A DNA stretch of 54,952 nucleotides from an uncultured Lentisphaeraceae bacterium. GTDB taxonomy: Bacteria > Verrucomicrobiota > Kiritimatiellia > RFP12 > DVOR01. Positions 14,402-22,574 of this stretch are shown in pieces. Where the stretch lies: the NCBI GenBank assembly GCA_949289005.1, contig CASEMQ010000057.1:1-54952 (forward strand). The letters run 5' to 3'. Each line of letters begins with the position of its first letter. Positions within the stretch are counted from its first letter, which is position 1. The notes beneath the pieces were generated by a model. That model did not search any database. It saw only the letters and a program-made list of their open reading frames with translations, and was not told the origin of the DNA. A program made the translations under genes and the position numbers.

Positions 14402-14587
14402 GCCAACACCTCTGTTCAAGCGTTCACCAATCGCCCGCGGTTCCCCGCAAGGCACGAAGATCAGGCGTGAAGGATTCCAACCTCCCCCGCCCCGGCCTGC
14501 ACCGAGCCCCCGCGCGACAGTAGACGGCTGTATCGCCACGGATGCCGAAGGCGTCTAGAGACACTACGCCCTAGACAAAACCTATAA

Positions 14588-14616
14588 ATGATAGCAAAAG
14601 CCGCATCGGCACACAA
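14588..14616 (-). promoter_or_regulatory. Promoter of rpoBC
   Basis: On the minus strand, -35 TTGTGT (14611-14616), 17-bp spacer and extended -10 TTTGCTATCAT (-10 hexamer 14588-14593). The predicted start near 14581 gives a leader of about 180 bases before rpoB, in which I see no clear attenuator. Confidence 0.65.
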
Positions 14617-14639
14617 GCCCCAAAAACGTTTTTTCCCCG

Positions 14640-14680
14640 CAAAACGCCGCGTCCCGGGGGCGGCCGGCGTTTTGCGGCGG
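14640..14680 (-). terminator. Probable terminator downstream of uvrA
   Basis: An inverted repeat, ccgcaaaacgccg with cggcgttttgcgg, lies just past the uvrA stop codon. On the minus strand it is followed by GGGGAAAAAACGTTTTT, a weak and displaced T-run, so termination efficiency is uncertain. Confidence 0.5.
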
Positions 14681-14682
14681 GG

Positions 14683-17553
14683 TCAAGGGGCGATGGGCGC
14701 GCGGGCGAGGAGGGGCTTGAGGAAGCGGCCGGTGTGGGAGGCGGGGCAGGCCGCGACCTGCTCGGGGGTGCCTTGGGCGACGAGGGTGCCGCCGCGGTCG
14801 CCGCCCTCGGGCCCGAGGTCGAGGATCCAGTCGGCGGATTTGATGACGTCGAGGTTGTGTTCGATGACGACGACGGTGTTGCCTTGGTCGCGCAGGCGGA
14901 GGAGGAGACCAAGGAGTTTGTGGACGTCGGCGAAGTGGAGGCCGGTGGTGGGCTCGTCGAGGATGTAGAGCGTTTTGCCGGTGGCGCGCTTGGAGAGCTC
15001 GGCGGCGAGTTTGATGCGCTGAGCCTCGCCGCCGGAGAGGGTGGTGGCGGATTGGCCGAGTTTCACGTAGCCGAGGCCGACCTCGGCGATGGTGGCGAGT
15101 TTGTTGGCGATGGCGGGGATGGGCGCGAAGAAGGCGAGCGCCTCGTCGATGGTCATGTCCAGCACGTCGGCGATGGTCTTGCCTTTGTAGCGCACCTCGA
15201 GGGTTTCGCGGTTGTAGCGCGCGCCGCCGCATTGCTCGCAGGGGACGTAGACGTCGGGCAGGAAGTGCATCTCCAGGCGCTTCATGCCGTCGCCTTGGCA
15301 GACCTCGCAACGGCCGCCCTTGACGTTGAAGGAGAAGCGCCCGGGCTTGTAGCCGCGCATTTTGGCGGCGGGGGTCTGGGCGAAGAGCTCGCGGATGGCG
15401 GTGAAGCAGCCGGTGTAGGTGACGGGGTTGGAGCGGGGCGTGCGGCCGATGGGCGATTGGTCGATCTCGATCATCTTGTCGAGGTGGCGCAGGCCGAGGA
15501 TGCGGCGGTGGGCGCCGGGGCGTTCGCGGGTGCCGTGGAAGTGGTGGGCCAGGGCGCGCTTGAGGATGTCGTCCACCAGGGTCGATTTGCCGGACCCGGA
15601 GACGCCGGTGACGCAGACGAAGCACCCGAGCGGGAGGCGCACCGTGAGGTCGCGCAGGTTGTTTTGCGTGCAGCCCTCGAGGGTGAGCCAGGCTTTGCCA
15701 GGGGCGTGGCGCACAGGGACGGGGACGGCCTTGCGGCCGGTGAGGTAGTCGGCGGTGAGGGATGCCTTGCACTTCAGGAGACCCTTGGCGGGGCCTTGGT
15801 AGACGACTTGGCCGCCGTGGCTGCCGGCGCCCGGGCCGATGTCCACGATGTAGTCGGCGCGGCGGATCATGGCCTCGTCGTGCTCCACCACCACCACGGT
15901 GTTGCCGCGACGCTGGAGGCGGTGGAGCATGTCGATGAGGCGGTCGTTGTCGCGCGGGTGGAGGCCGATGGTCGGCTCGTCGAGCACGTAGAGCACGCCC
16001 ACCAGCCCGCTGCCGATCTGCGAGGCCAGGCGGATGCGCTGCATCTCGCCGCCGGAGAGGGTGGAACTCTCGCGGTCGAGCGAGAGGTAATCCAGCCCCA
16101 CGTCCACCAGGAAGGCGATGCGCTTGCGGATTTCCTTGAGGATGTCCCCGGCGACGGTGCGCTCGTGCGCGGCGAGGGGCTCGGGCACGAGCGGGCCCGG
16201 CGCGCCCTCGGCGAGCGCGTCGAAGAAGGCGAGCGCGTCACGCGCCGGCAGGTGCATGACGTCCGGGAGCGTGCGCCCGCCCACGGTGGCCACGCGGCTC
16301 TCGGGGCGGAGGCGCGCGCCGGCGCAGTCGGGGCAGATTTGCGGGGAGAGGAATTGGCTCAGCGTCTCGCGCGTCTCGTCGTTGTCGCACTCGGCGTAGC
16401 GGCGGCGGAGGTTGGGGAGCACGCCCTCGAAGGGCTTGTCGGTGTGGTTGAGCACGCCCTTGATGACGTAGGCCAACTGCACGGGGCGGTCGCCCGTGCC
16501 GTTCATCAGCTCGTCGCGGAAGCGTTTGGGGAGTTTGTCGAAGGGCGTGTCGAGGTCCACCCCGCAATAGTCGGCGAAGGCCGAGAGGAGCCAATTGTAA
16601 TACATCAGCAGGTGGTGGCCGCCGCGCCGCCAGCCCACGATGGCCTCGCGCAAGGGCTTGGTCTTGTCGGGCACCACCAGGTTCTCGTCGAAGACCATGA
16701 GCGCGCCGAGCCCCGAGCAGGTGGGGCACGCGCCGTAGGGGGAGTTGAAGGAGAAGCTGCGGGGCTTCAGCGTCTCGAAGGAGATGCCACATTCCGCGCA
16801 GGCGTTCTTCTCGGAATAAAGCGTGCTCGCGCCGCCGACGATTTGCGCCTCCACGAGGCCGTCGGCCACGCGCAAGGCCTGCTCCACGCTGTCGGTGAGG
16901 CGCGAGCGCAGGCCCGGCTTGACGACCACGCGGTCGATCACCGCGTCGATGCGGTGCGGGCACTTCTTGTCCAGCTCCGGCCACGCCGTCTCCACCTCCA
17001 CCAACGCGCCGTCCACCCGCGCCCGGGCGTAACCCTGGCGCAACATCAGCGCGCGCACCTCGTCGTGGCGGCCCTTGCGCCCCCGCACGATGGGCGCCAG
17101 CAAAATCAGCTTCGTCCCCTCCGGCAACGCCAGCAGCCGGTCCACGATCTGCTCCGCGCTCTGCGGGTGCACCTCGCGGCCGCACTTGGGGCAATGCGCG
17201 TGGGCGACGTTGCCCCAGAGCAGGCGCAGGTAATCGTGCGTCTCGGTGACCGTCGCCACGATGGAGCGCGGGTTGCTCCCGCTGGCGCGTTGCTCGATGG
17301 AAATGGCCGGCGACAACCCCTCGATCCGTTCCACGTCCGGCTTCTGCAGCTGGTCGAGGAACTGCCGCGCGTAGGCCGAGAGGCTCTCCACGTAGCGCCG
17401 CTGCCCCTCCGCGTAAAGCGTGTCGAAGGCCAGCGAGCTCTTGCCCGATCCCGAGAGCCCCGTGATGACCGTGAGCGAGTTGCGCGGGATGCGCACATCG
17501 ATGTCCTTCAGGTTGTTCTGCCGCGCCCCGGTGATGACGATGTCCTCTTCCAT
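14683..17553 (-). CDS. uvrA: Excinuclease ABC subunit A
   Basis: A 956-residue UvrA, the ABC-ATPase that detects bulky DNA lesions with UvrB in nucleotide excision repair. N-terminal Walker A GLSGSGKS (about 32-39), the CPKCG and CAECG zinc-finger Cys pairs, a second Walker A GVSGSGKS and two ABC signatures (LSGGEMQRIRLA and LSGGEAQRIKLA) are seen. The start is the ATG at 17553, with GGGAGG five bases upstream; an in-frame TTG four codons earlier lacks support. It follows epmA by 15 bases, so the two are co-transcribed from the promoter at 18441-18468. Length and domain order are normal. Confidence 0.98.
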   Translation of the reverse strand: MEEDIVITGARQNNLKDIDVRIPRNSLTVITGLSGSGKSSLAFDTLYAEGQRRYVESLSAYARQFLDQLQKPDVERIEGLSPAISIEQRASGSNPRSIVATVTETHDYLRLLWGNVAHAHCPKCGREVHPQSAEQIVDRLLALPEGTKLILLAPIVRGRKGRHDEVRALMLRQGYARARVDGALVEVETAWPELDKKCPHRIDAVIDRVVVKPGLRSRLTDSVEQALRVADGLVEAQIVGGASTLYSEKNACAECGISFETLKPRSFSFNSPYGACPTCSGLGALMVFDENLVVPDKTKPLREAIVGWRRGGHHLLMYYNWLLSAFADYCGVDLDTPFDKLPKRFRDELMNGTGDRPVQLAYVIKGVLNHTDKPFEGVLPNLRRRYAECDNDETRETLSQFLSPQICPDCAGARLRPESRVATVGGRTLPDVMHLPARDALAFFDALAEGAPGPLVPEPLAAHERTVAGDILKEIRKRIAFLVDVGLDYLSLDRESSTLSGGEMQRIRLASQIGSGLVGVLYVLDEPTIGLHPRDNDRLIDMLHRLQRRGNTVVVVEHDEAMIRRADYIVDIGPGAGSHGGQVVYQGPAKGLLKCKASLTADYLTGRKAVPVPVRHAPGKAWLTLEGCTQNNLRDLTVRLPLGCFVCVTGVSGSGKSTLVDDILKRALAHHFHGTRERPGAHRRILGLRHLDKMIEIDQSPIGRTPRSNPVTYTGCFTAIRELFAQTPAAKMRGYKPGRFSFNVKGGRCEVCQGDGMKRLEMHFLPDVYVPCEQCGGARYNRETLEVRYKGKTIADVLDMTIDEALAFFAPIPAIANKLATIAEVGLGYVKLGQSATTLSGGEAQRIKLAAELSKRATGKTLYILDEPTTGLHFADVHKLLGLLLRLRDQGNTVVVIEHNLDVIKSADWILDLGPEGGDRGGTLVAQGTPEQVAACPASHTGRFLKPLLARAPIAP

Positions 17554-17568
17554 GTCGCCTCCCAAAAC

Positions 17569-18429
17569 TCAATGCGCCTCGCAGAAGGGGCGGATTTGCG
17601 CGATGTCCGTGGCGCCCGCGGCCACCATCGCCAGGCGGTCCACCCCCAGCGCGATGCCCGCCGTCGGCGGCAGATTCGGCAACGCCGCCAGAAAGTCCTC
17701 GTCCAGCGGGTAGGTCGGCAGCCCGCGCGCCTTGCGCATGGCGATGGTCGCCTCGAAGCGCCGCCGCTGCTCCGCGGCGTCCGTCAGCTCGCCATAGCCG
17801 TTGGCGATCTCCATGCCGCCCAGATAGGCCTCGAAGCGCTCGGCCACGCGCGGGTCCGCCGGGTTGAGCCGCGCCAATGCCGCCGCCTGCGCCGGGTAAT
17901 CCACCAGGTAGACCAGCCCCTCGCGCGGCAACGCCGGCTCGATTTTCAGCGCCATGTCCGCGTCGAACCGATCCTCGTCCCACGCCTCCAGCGGGTCCCA
18001 CCCCGCCACCTCGCGGTAAAGGTCGGCCACGCGAAAGACCCGCGGCTCAAGCCGCCGCCCCAACACCGCCTCCGTCAAATCCGCCACGTCCGCGTAAAGC
18101 GCCGCGATGCCCGCCTTCGGGCGATACCACTCCAGCAGGGTGAACTCCGGGTTGTGCCGCCGCCCGCGCTCGTTCGCCCGGAAACACGGCCCCATCTGAT
18201 AGATCGGCCCCGCCCCCCGCGCCAGCAAGCGCTTCATGTGCAGCTCCGGCGATGTGCGCAACCACCGATCCCCCGAAGGCGGCGGCTCCAGGAACGCCTC
18301 GTTCGCCGGCGCCGGGATCCGCACCGGCGTCTCCACCTCCACGAAGCCCCGCCCATCGAAAAAGTCGCGGATGGCGCGCAGCACCCGCGCCCGCGCCCGC
18401 ACCATCTCCCAATCGCATCCATTATTCAT
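17569..18429 (-). CDS. epmA: Elongation factor P--(R)-beta-lysine ligase (EpmA/PoxA/GenX)
   Basis: A 286-residue class II lysyl-tRNA-synthetase-like catalytic domain without the anticodon-binding OB domain, which defines EpmA, the enzyme that attaches beta-lysine to a conserved Lys of EF-P. Motif 2 (GPCFRANERGRRHNPEFTLL) and motif 3 (GIALGVDRLAMVAAG) are clear, as is the substrate-pocket segment MEIANGYGELTD. The length fits the family (about 300-325 in E. coli, somewhat shorter here). EF-P and the aminomutase EpmB are not in the window. The start ATG lies only about 12 bases after the predicted -10 hexamer, so the message may be leaderless. Co-transcribed with uvrA. Confidence 0.93.
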   Translation of the reverse strand: MNNGCDWEMVRARARVLRAIRDFFDGRGFVEVETPVRIPAPANEAFLEPPPSGDRWLRTSPELHMKRLLARGAGPIYQMGPCFRANERGRRHNPEFTLLEWYRPKAGIAALYADVADLTEAVLGRRLEPRVFRVADLYREVAGWDPLEAWDEDRFDADMALKIEPALPREGLVYLVDYPAQAAALARLNPADPRVAERFEAYLGGMEIANGYGELTDAAEQRRRFEATIAMRKARGLPTYPLDEDFLAALPNLPPTAGIALGVDRLAMVAAGATDIAQIRPFCEAH

Positions 18430-18440
18430 AATGGCCGCGT

Positions 18441-18468
18441 ATTATACCACGCCCCCGCCCGGACGCAA
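18441..18468 (-). promoter_or_regulatory. Promoter of epmA-uvrA
   Basis: On the minus strand, -35 TTGCGT (18463-18468), 16-bp spacer and consensus extended -10 TGGTATAAT (-10 at 18441-18446). The transcription start would fall near 18434, about five bases before the ATG at 18429. Confidence 0.75.
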
Positions 18469-18494
18469 CCGCCCCGACAATCCACGTGATGTGT

Positions 18495-18528
18495 CATAGT
18501 GAATTGCACCGAAGCGAAAGTCACTATG
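18495..18528. repeat. Short inverted repeat between divergent genes
   Basis: catagtga at 18495-18502 pairs exactly with tcactatg at 18521-18528 across 18 bases. It lies between epmA and the rRNA methylase gene. It could be a protein-binding dyad or chance; 18530-18690 otherwise shows no feature. Confidence 0.35.
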
Positions 18529-18696
18529 CTTCCTATGCGTCAAATGCGATATCCGACCGCACCGCCTGGTGCCTCGACCTCTGCCAGTCCACCTTCTTTC
18601 CGCTTTCTCTTCTTCCTTTCGCCTGCGCAATTACATTGTGGACGATTCACCCACGTCAGGTTGGGCAGGGAGAAGCCTTGGCGCGGCGGGATGTGC

Positions 18697-18702
18697 TACA
18701 CT
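18697..18702 (+). promoter_or_regulatory. Extended -10 element immediately before the rRNA methylase gene
   Basis: TGCTACACT places a -10 hexamer at 18697-18702, only 6 bases before the ATG at 18709. Transcription would start at or next to the start codon. No good -35 is seen. Confidence 0.45.
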
Positions 18703-18708
18703 GTGGCC

Positions 18709-19881
18709 ATGCTGACGATTTCCCTCACCCGACACCCGCACGCGCGCAAGGAGCTCTTCTGGGGCAGGACCCTGCGCGTGGTCTCCCGCAGCGGCCTCAA
18801 CCCCACCGAGGCCGCCCTCCTCGCGCGCCTCCCCGACCAGCCGCCCGCGGCCCGGCCGCTCTTTCTCGGCGGGCGCACGGGGGCCTTGGCCCTGGCGGCG
18901 CGCCTCCAAGGCTGGGGCGAAGGCGGCCTGACGGTGCACACCTTCGACGCGCACGCCGCGGGCATCCTCCGCCGGAACCTCGCCGAAAACAACGCCCCCA
19001 TCGCCGACGCCGCCGCGCCCAACGTCTTCGCCGTCTCCACCACGCTCGACGTGGCGGCGCTCGATTGCGACGCGGCCTTCTGGCAGATGACGAAGGGCGA
19101 CGGCACGGCGGAACGCGATCTCTTTGTGTTGGAGCAATTGCTGTGCGACCTCGGGCCTGCCGGGCGGAGGCTCGTCATCGCCGCCGACGCCCTCAACCCC
19201 ACCTTCCTGGAGCGTTTCCGCAGGGCATGCGACCGCGTCGCCCTCCGCCGCGAGGGTGCACTGACGCTGCTTTCGGGCGTGGTGGCGCGGCCGTTGGCGC
19301 ACGACGCGCTCCCCGACCACCGCGCGACCTTCGAGGCGTCGCTCAAGGGGCATGCGCCCCTCGCCTTCACCACGTGGCCGGGATGCTTCTGCCACCGCCG
19401 CGCCGACATGGGCGGGCTCGCCCTCGCGGAGGTCGTGGCCGAGCAGGTGGCCTTCGACCCCGGCGACCGTGTGATGGATCTGGGCTGCGGGTGCGGCATG
19501 GTGGGCATCCTCCTGGCAATGGCCTTCCCCGAGAAGGGCCTCCGCGTCGATTACCAGGATTCCGACGCCGCCGCCCGCGACAGCGTGGCGGACAACCTCC
19601 GCCGCCACCCGCACGCGGCCCGCGTCTTCTTCTCCGCCGAGGGCGAGGGGGAGGCGGGTGCCTATGACCTGCTCCTGGCGAACCCGCCCTACTTCGGGGA
19701 TTGGCGCATCGCCGGGTTTTTCATCCAAACCGCCGCCCGCCTGCTCAAGCGCGGCGGGCTGATCGCCTTTGTCACCAAGCGCCCCGCCAAGCCACGCGAA
19801 TTGCTGGAGGCCAACGGCTTCGCGCTCCTCAACGTCTTCCCCCGCCGCGGCTACACCGTGTTGCTCGCCGCCCGCGGCTAA
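18709..19881 (+). CDS. RsmC/RlmG-type rRNA (guanine-N2)-methyltransferase
   Basis: A 390-residue protein with two tandem methyltransferase-like halves, as in RsmC (16S G1207) and RlmG (23S G1835). The C-terminal half has a SAM site DLGCGCGMVGILLAM, followed by a DLLLANPPYF motif in which NPPY is the catalytic motif of base N-methylases. The N-terminal half is degenerate, as usual. The E. coli enzymes are 343-378 residues. The start ATG at 18709 was chosen because family similarity begins there and a promoter -10 lies just upstream; an upstream in-frame ATG at 18691 overlaps that -10. Which of the two rRNA sites it modifies cannot be decided here. Confidence 0.8.
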   Translation: MLTISLTRHPHARKELFWGRTLRVVSRSGLNPTEAALLARLPDQPPAARPLFLGGRTGALALAARLQGWGEGGLTVHTFDAHAAGILRRNLAENNAPIADAAAPNVFAVSTTLDVAALDCDAAFWQMTKGDGTAERDLFVLEQLLCDLGPAGRRLVIAADALNPTFLERFRRACDRVALRREGALTLLSGVVARPLAHDALPDHRATFEASLKGHAPLAFTTWPGCFCHRRADMGGLALAEVVAEQVAFDPGDRVMDLGCGCGMVGILLAMAFPEKGLRVDYQDSDAAARDSVADNLRRHPHAARVFFSAEGEGEAGAYDLLLANPPYFGDWRIAGFFIQTAARLLKRGGLIAFVTKRPAKPRELLEANGFALLNVFPRRGYTVLLAARG

Positions 19882-19907
19882 CCCCTCCCCGCCAAAAGTC
19901 CCACGCC

Positions 19908-20906
19908 ATGCCCACACCCCTGAAAATCCCAGACATCGTCGCCCTCGCCAGCGCCTTCCACGGCCCCGCCGTCCTCTTCGCCGCACTGGAACTCGACCTC
20001 TTCACCGCCATCGCCCAAAGCGACGATCCCACCGCCCGGGCGCTCGCCGAACGGCTGGGGCTCGACCCGCGCGGCCTGCGCCTGCTGCTCGATGGCGCCG
20101 TGGCCGTGGGCCTGCTCACGAAGGCCGAGGGCCGCTACGCGCTCACCGAGGCCGCCGCCGCCACGCTTGTGCGCGGCGCCCCGCACGACCTCACGCGCGC
20201 CATCGCCTACAACCGTGACGTCTACCCCGCCTGGGGCCGCCTGCCCCAACTCGTCCGCACCGGCCGCCCCGTGGAAGCGCCCGCGCTCCATCTGGGCGAC
20301 GACCCCGAACGCACGCGGCGCTTCGCCCTGGCCATGCACGGGCGCGCGCTCGGCATCGGCCGCGCCATCGTGCCCCTGCTCGGCCTGCCCAAGGGCGCGC
20401 GCGTGCTCGACCTGGCCGGCGGCCCGGGCACCTACGCCCTGCTCATGGCCCAGGCCGACCCCACCCTCACCTGCGACACCTACGACCTGCCCGCCATCGC
20501 CGCCGTCGCCCGCGAAATCACCGCCCCCTGCGCCGACCGCGTCCGCTGCCACGCCGGCGACTATCACACCGACGTCTGGCCCGCGGCGGCCTACGACGCC
20601 GTGACCCTCTTCGGTTGCCTCCACCAGGAGAGCCCCGAGGCCATCGTGGGCATCCTCCGCCGCGCGGCCGCAGCACTCCGCCCCGGCGGCACGCTCTACG
20701 TGCTGGACATGATGACCGGCCCCGACCGCACCTCCCCGCCCTTCTCCGCCCTCTTCGCCATCAACATGGCCCTCACCACCCAAAACGGCTGGGTCTTCAG
20801 CACCGACGACCTCCGCGGCTGGTGTGCCGCAGCCGGCTTGGGCGGCTTCACCTGCGCGCCCGTGCCGCCCCCCATGCCCCACCACCTCGCCAAGGCGACC
20901 AAGTAA
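19908..20906 (+). CDS. COMT-type SAM-dependent methyltransferase
   Basis: A 332-residue methyltransferase of the O-methyltransferase class. An N-terminal winged-helix dimerisation domain (LAERLGLDPRGLRLLLDG, then LLTKAEGRYALTE) is followed by a Rossmann fold with SAM motif LDLAGGPGTYALLMA and downstream LFGCLHQESPE and ALRPGGTLYVLDMM. Such enzymes methylate small hydroxylated aromatics, quinone precursors or natural products; the substrate cannot be told here. It lies 26 bases after the rRNA methylase, probably in the same transcript, and ends at a terminator. The catalytic base expected near the HQ segment is plausibly the His in CLHQE. Confidence 0.8.
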   Translation: MPTPLKIPDIVALASAFHGPAVLFAALELDLFTAIAQSDDPTARALAERLGLDPRGLRLLLDGAVAVGLLTKAEGRYALTEAAAATLVRGAPHDLTRAIAYNRDVYPAWGRLPQLVRTGRPVEAPALHLGDDPERTRRFALAMHGRALGIGRAIVPLLGLPKGARVLDLAGGPGTYALLMAQADPTLTCDTYDLPAIAAVAREITAPCADRVRCHAGDYHTDVWPAAAYDAVTLFGCLHQESPEAIVGILRRAAAALRPGGTLYVLDMMTGPDRTSPPFSALFAINMALTTQNGWVFSTDDLRGWCAAAGLGGFTCAPVPPPMPHHLAKATK

Positions 20907-20930
20907 ACAAAAAACCGCATGCAGAAAACA

Positions 20931-20957
20931 GGACGCCCCTTTCGGGGCGTTTTGTTT
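20931..20957 (+). terminator. Rho-independent terminator after the COMT-type gene
   Basis: Stem acgcccc/ggggcgt with loop tttc, followed by TTTGTTTT. It lies 24 bases after the stop codon. Confidence 0.85.
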
Positions 20958-21039
20958 TCTGTTTGCGCAAGTGTATCCGGGGAACCCGCGCAGTCCCCAC
21001 AAAGCCACCAATCCGGCATGAAAAGCCATGCGCGCCACC

Positions 21040-21068
21040 CTGCACAATGGCAGGGGTTTTGCTATCAT
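21040..21068 (+). promoter_or_regulatory. Promoter before the second restriction system
   Basis: -35 CTGCAC (21040-21045), 17-bp spacer and extended -10 TTTGCTATCAT (hexamer 21063-21068), identical in the extended -10 to that of rpoBC. Transcription would start near 21075. Confidence 0.6.
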
Positions 21069-21074
21069 GGGGGT

Positions 21075-21200
21075 ACGCGAGGGGAGAGTCCTCGCACTTT
21101 GCACTTTTGCAAAACAAGTTGCTCTTGTCGAACCTGAGAAATTCCACTTACCAGCAACGTGTCGAGCAGGGTGCGCCGTCATGGCGCGCCTTTCTTGGAT
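21075..21200 (+). ncRNA. Structured leader or short RNA upstream of the second restriction system
   Basis: Between promoter and first gene lie about 190 bases with several hairpins: gcgagg/cctcgc near 21078-21096, acaag/cttgt near 21113-21128, and an 8-bp ggtgcgcc/ggcgcgcc stem near 21174-21194 followed by tttctt. The last could be a weak terminator, making this a short RNA or attenuated leader. I cannot match it to a known family. Confidence 0.3.
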
Positions 21201-21262
21201 GTATTGGTAAGGAGCTTTCTCAGGGCTCAGACAAGAGTACGTCAAGGAAGGCGTGCTTTTTT

Positions 21263-22063
21263 ATGGCCCTAGGGGAAAAACGGACACTCATCAAGTCCCG
21301 CAAGCGTGTGCGGGACCATGGGGAGGTGTTCACGCCCGAGTGGCTGGTGCGCGACATGTGCGATTTGGTGGCGGGGGCGTGTCTGCGGGTGGGGAGCCGG
21401 TTTTTGGAGCCGGCGTGTGGCGACGGGAACTTTTTGGCTGAGATTTTGCGGCGGAAGCTGGCCGCCGCGCGTCAGATAGCCGGGGGGCGGGGCGATTCCC
21501 TCGTCTTTCGCCGTGAGGCCTTCCGCGCGCTCACCTCGCTTTATGGGGTGGATATCCTGCCGGACAATGTCTTTGCCTGCCGGGCGCGCCTGCTCGCGTT
21601 GTGGGGACGCCATCTCGGCCCGCGCCTGCGCAATCGCGCGGACGCGGCGCGTTGCCACACGGCCGCCCGATGCGTCCTGGCGCGCAACATCGTCTTGGGC
21701 GACACGCTCCACCCCGCCGGCACGGAGACCCACGCCCCCATCGTCTTCACGGAGTGGCAATGGGCGCCCCTGCGCCTTGACGCCCGAGGCCGCCCCGCGC
21801 CCGATGCCTGCGCCGTCATCGCCACCGACTTCACGCTGGCCGAACTGCTCGACCCGCCCACCGACACGCTCGCCTTCGCCGAGAGCGCCCGCAACACCCG
21901 CGCCGCGCAACGCTACTGGGAAATCGGCCTCGACTTTTTCGCCGACGCGCTCGCGCTCGGCGTCCCCGTCGCCTTCCCGCCCGCCCCCGACGCCCCCACC
22001 CCGCCGCCCCGCACCGTCGAACTCCGCGGCCCACGCGAAATCCAGCCCCTGCTCGCCCTCTGA
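21263..22063 (+). CDS. N6-adenine DNA methylase-like subunit (restriction system 2)
   Basis: A 266-residue protein. It begins near KSRKRVRDHGEVFTPEWLV, a start shared by a family of SAM-dependent DNA methylase subunits, and has motif I LEPACGDGNFLAEIL followed by YGVDILPDNVFACRARLL. It contains no NPPY catalytic tetrapeptide, so it probably acts with the next gene's product. An AGGAAGG sequence lies about 10 bases before the ATG; upstream frame extension has no similarity. Three-gene systems with this subunit, an Eco57I-like methylase and a GIY-YIG/DEAD helicase are known to me from other bacteria. The C-terminal third (ALALGVPVAFPPAPDAP) is less conserved. Confidence 0.75.
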   Translation: MALGEKRTLIKSRKRVRDHGEVFTPEWLVRDMCDLVAGACLRVGSRFLEPACGDGNFLAEILRRKLAAARQIAGGRGDSLVFRREAFRALTSLYGVDILPDNVFACRARLLALWGRHLGPRLRNRADAARCHTAARCVLARNIVLGDTLHPAGTETHAPIVFTEWQWAPLRLDARGRPAPDACAVIATDFTLAELLDPPTDTLAFAESARNTRAAQRYWEIGLDFFADALALGVPVAFPPAPDAPTPPPRTVELRGPREIQPLLAL

Positions 22064-22079
22064 ATCCGTAGGAGACATC

Positions 22080-22574
<495 letters not shown>

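Noticed and set aside
10685..14470. 1261-residue plus-strand frame antisense to rpoB
   Set aside because: Arg/His/Leu-rich mirror of rpoB codons with no protein-like motifs.
14734..18489. 1251-residue frame antisense to uvrA and epmA
   Set aside because: Gly/Ala/Val-rich mirror frame; the minus-strand genes are unambiguous.
21120..21165. TPP-riboswitch-like string (acctgagaaa ... accagc)
   Set aside because: The second conserved half and the expected paired stems are missing, and the downstream gene is a DNA methylase.
20615..21262. N-terminal extension of the first methylase subunit to 20615
   Set aside because: The stretch runs through the COMT gene in another frame, a terminator and a promoter; similarity begins after 21263.
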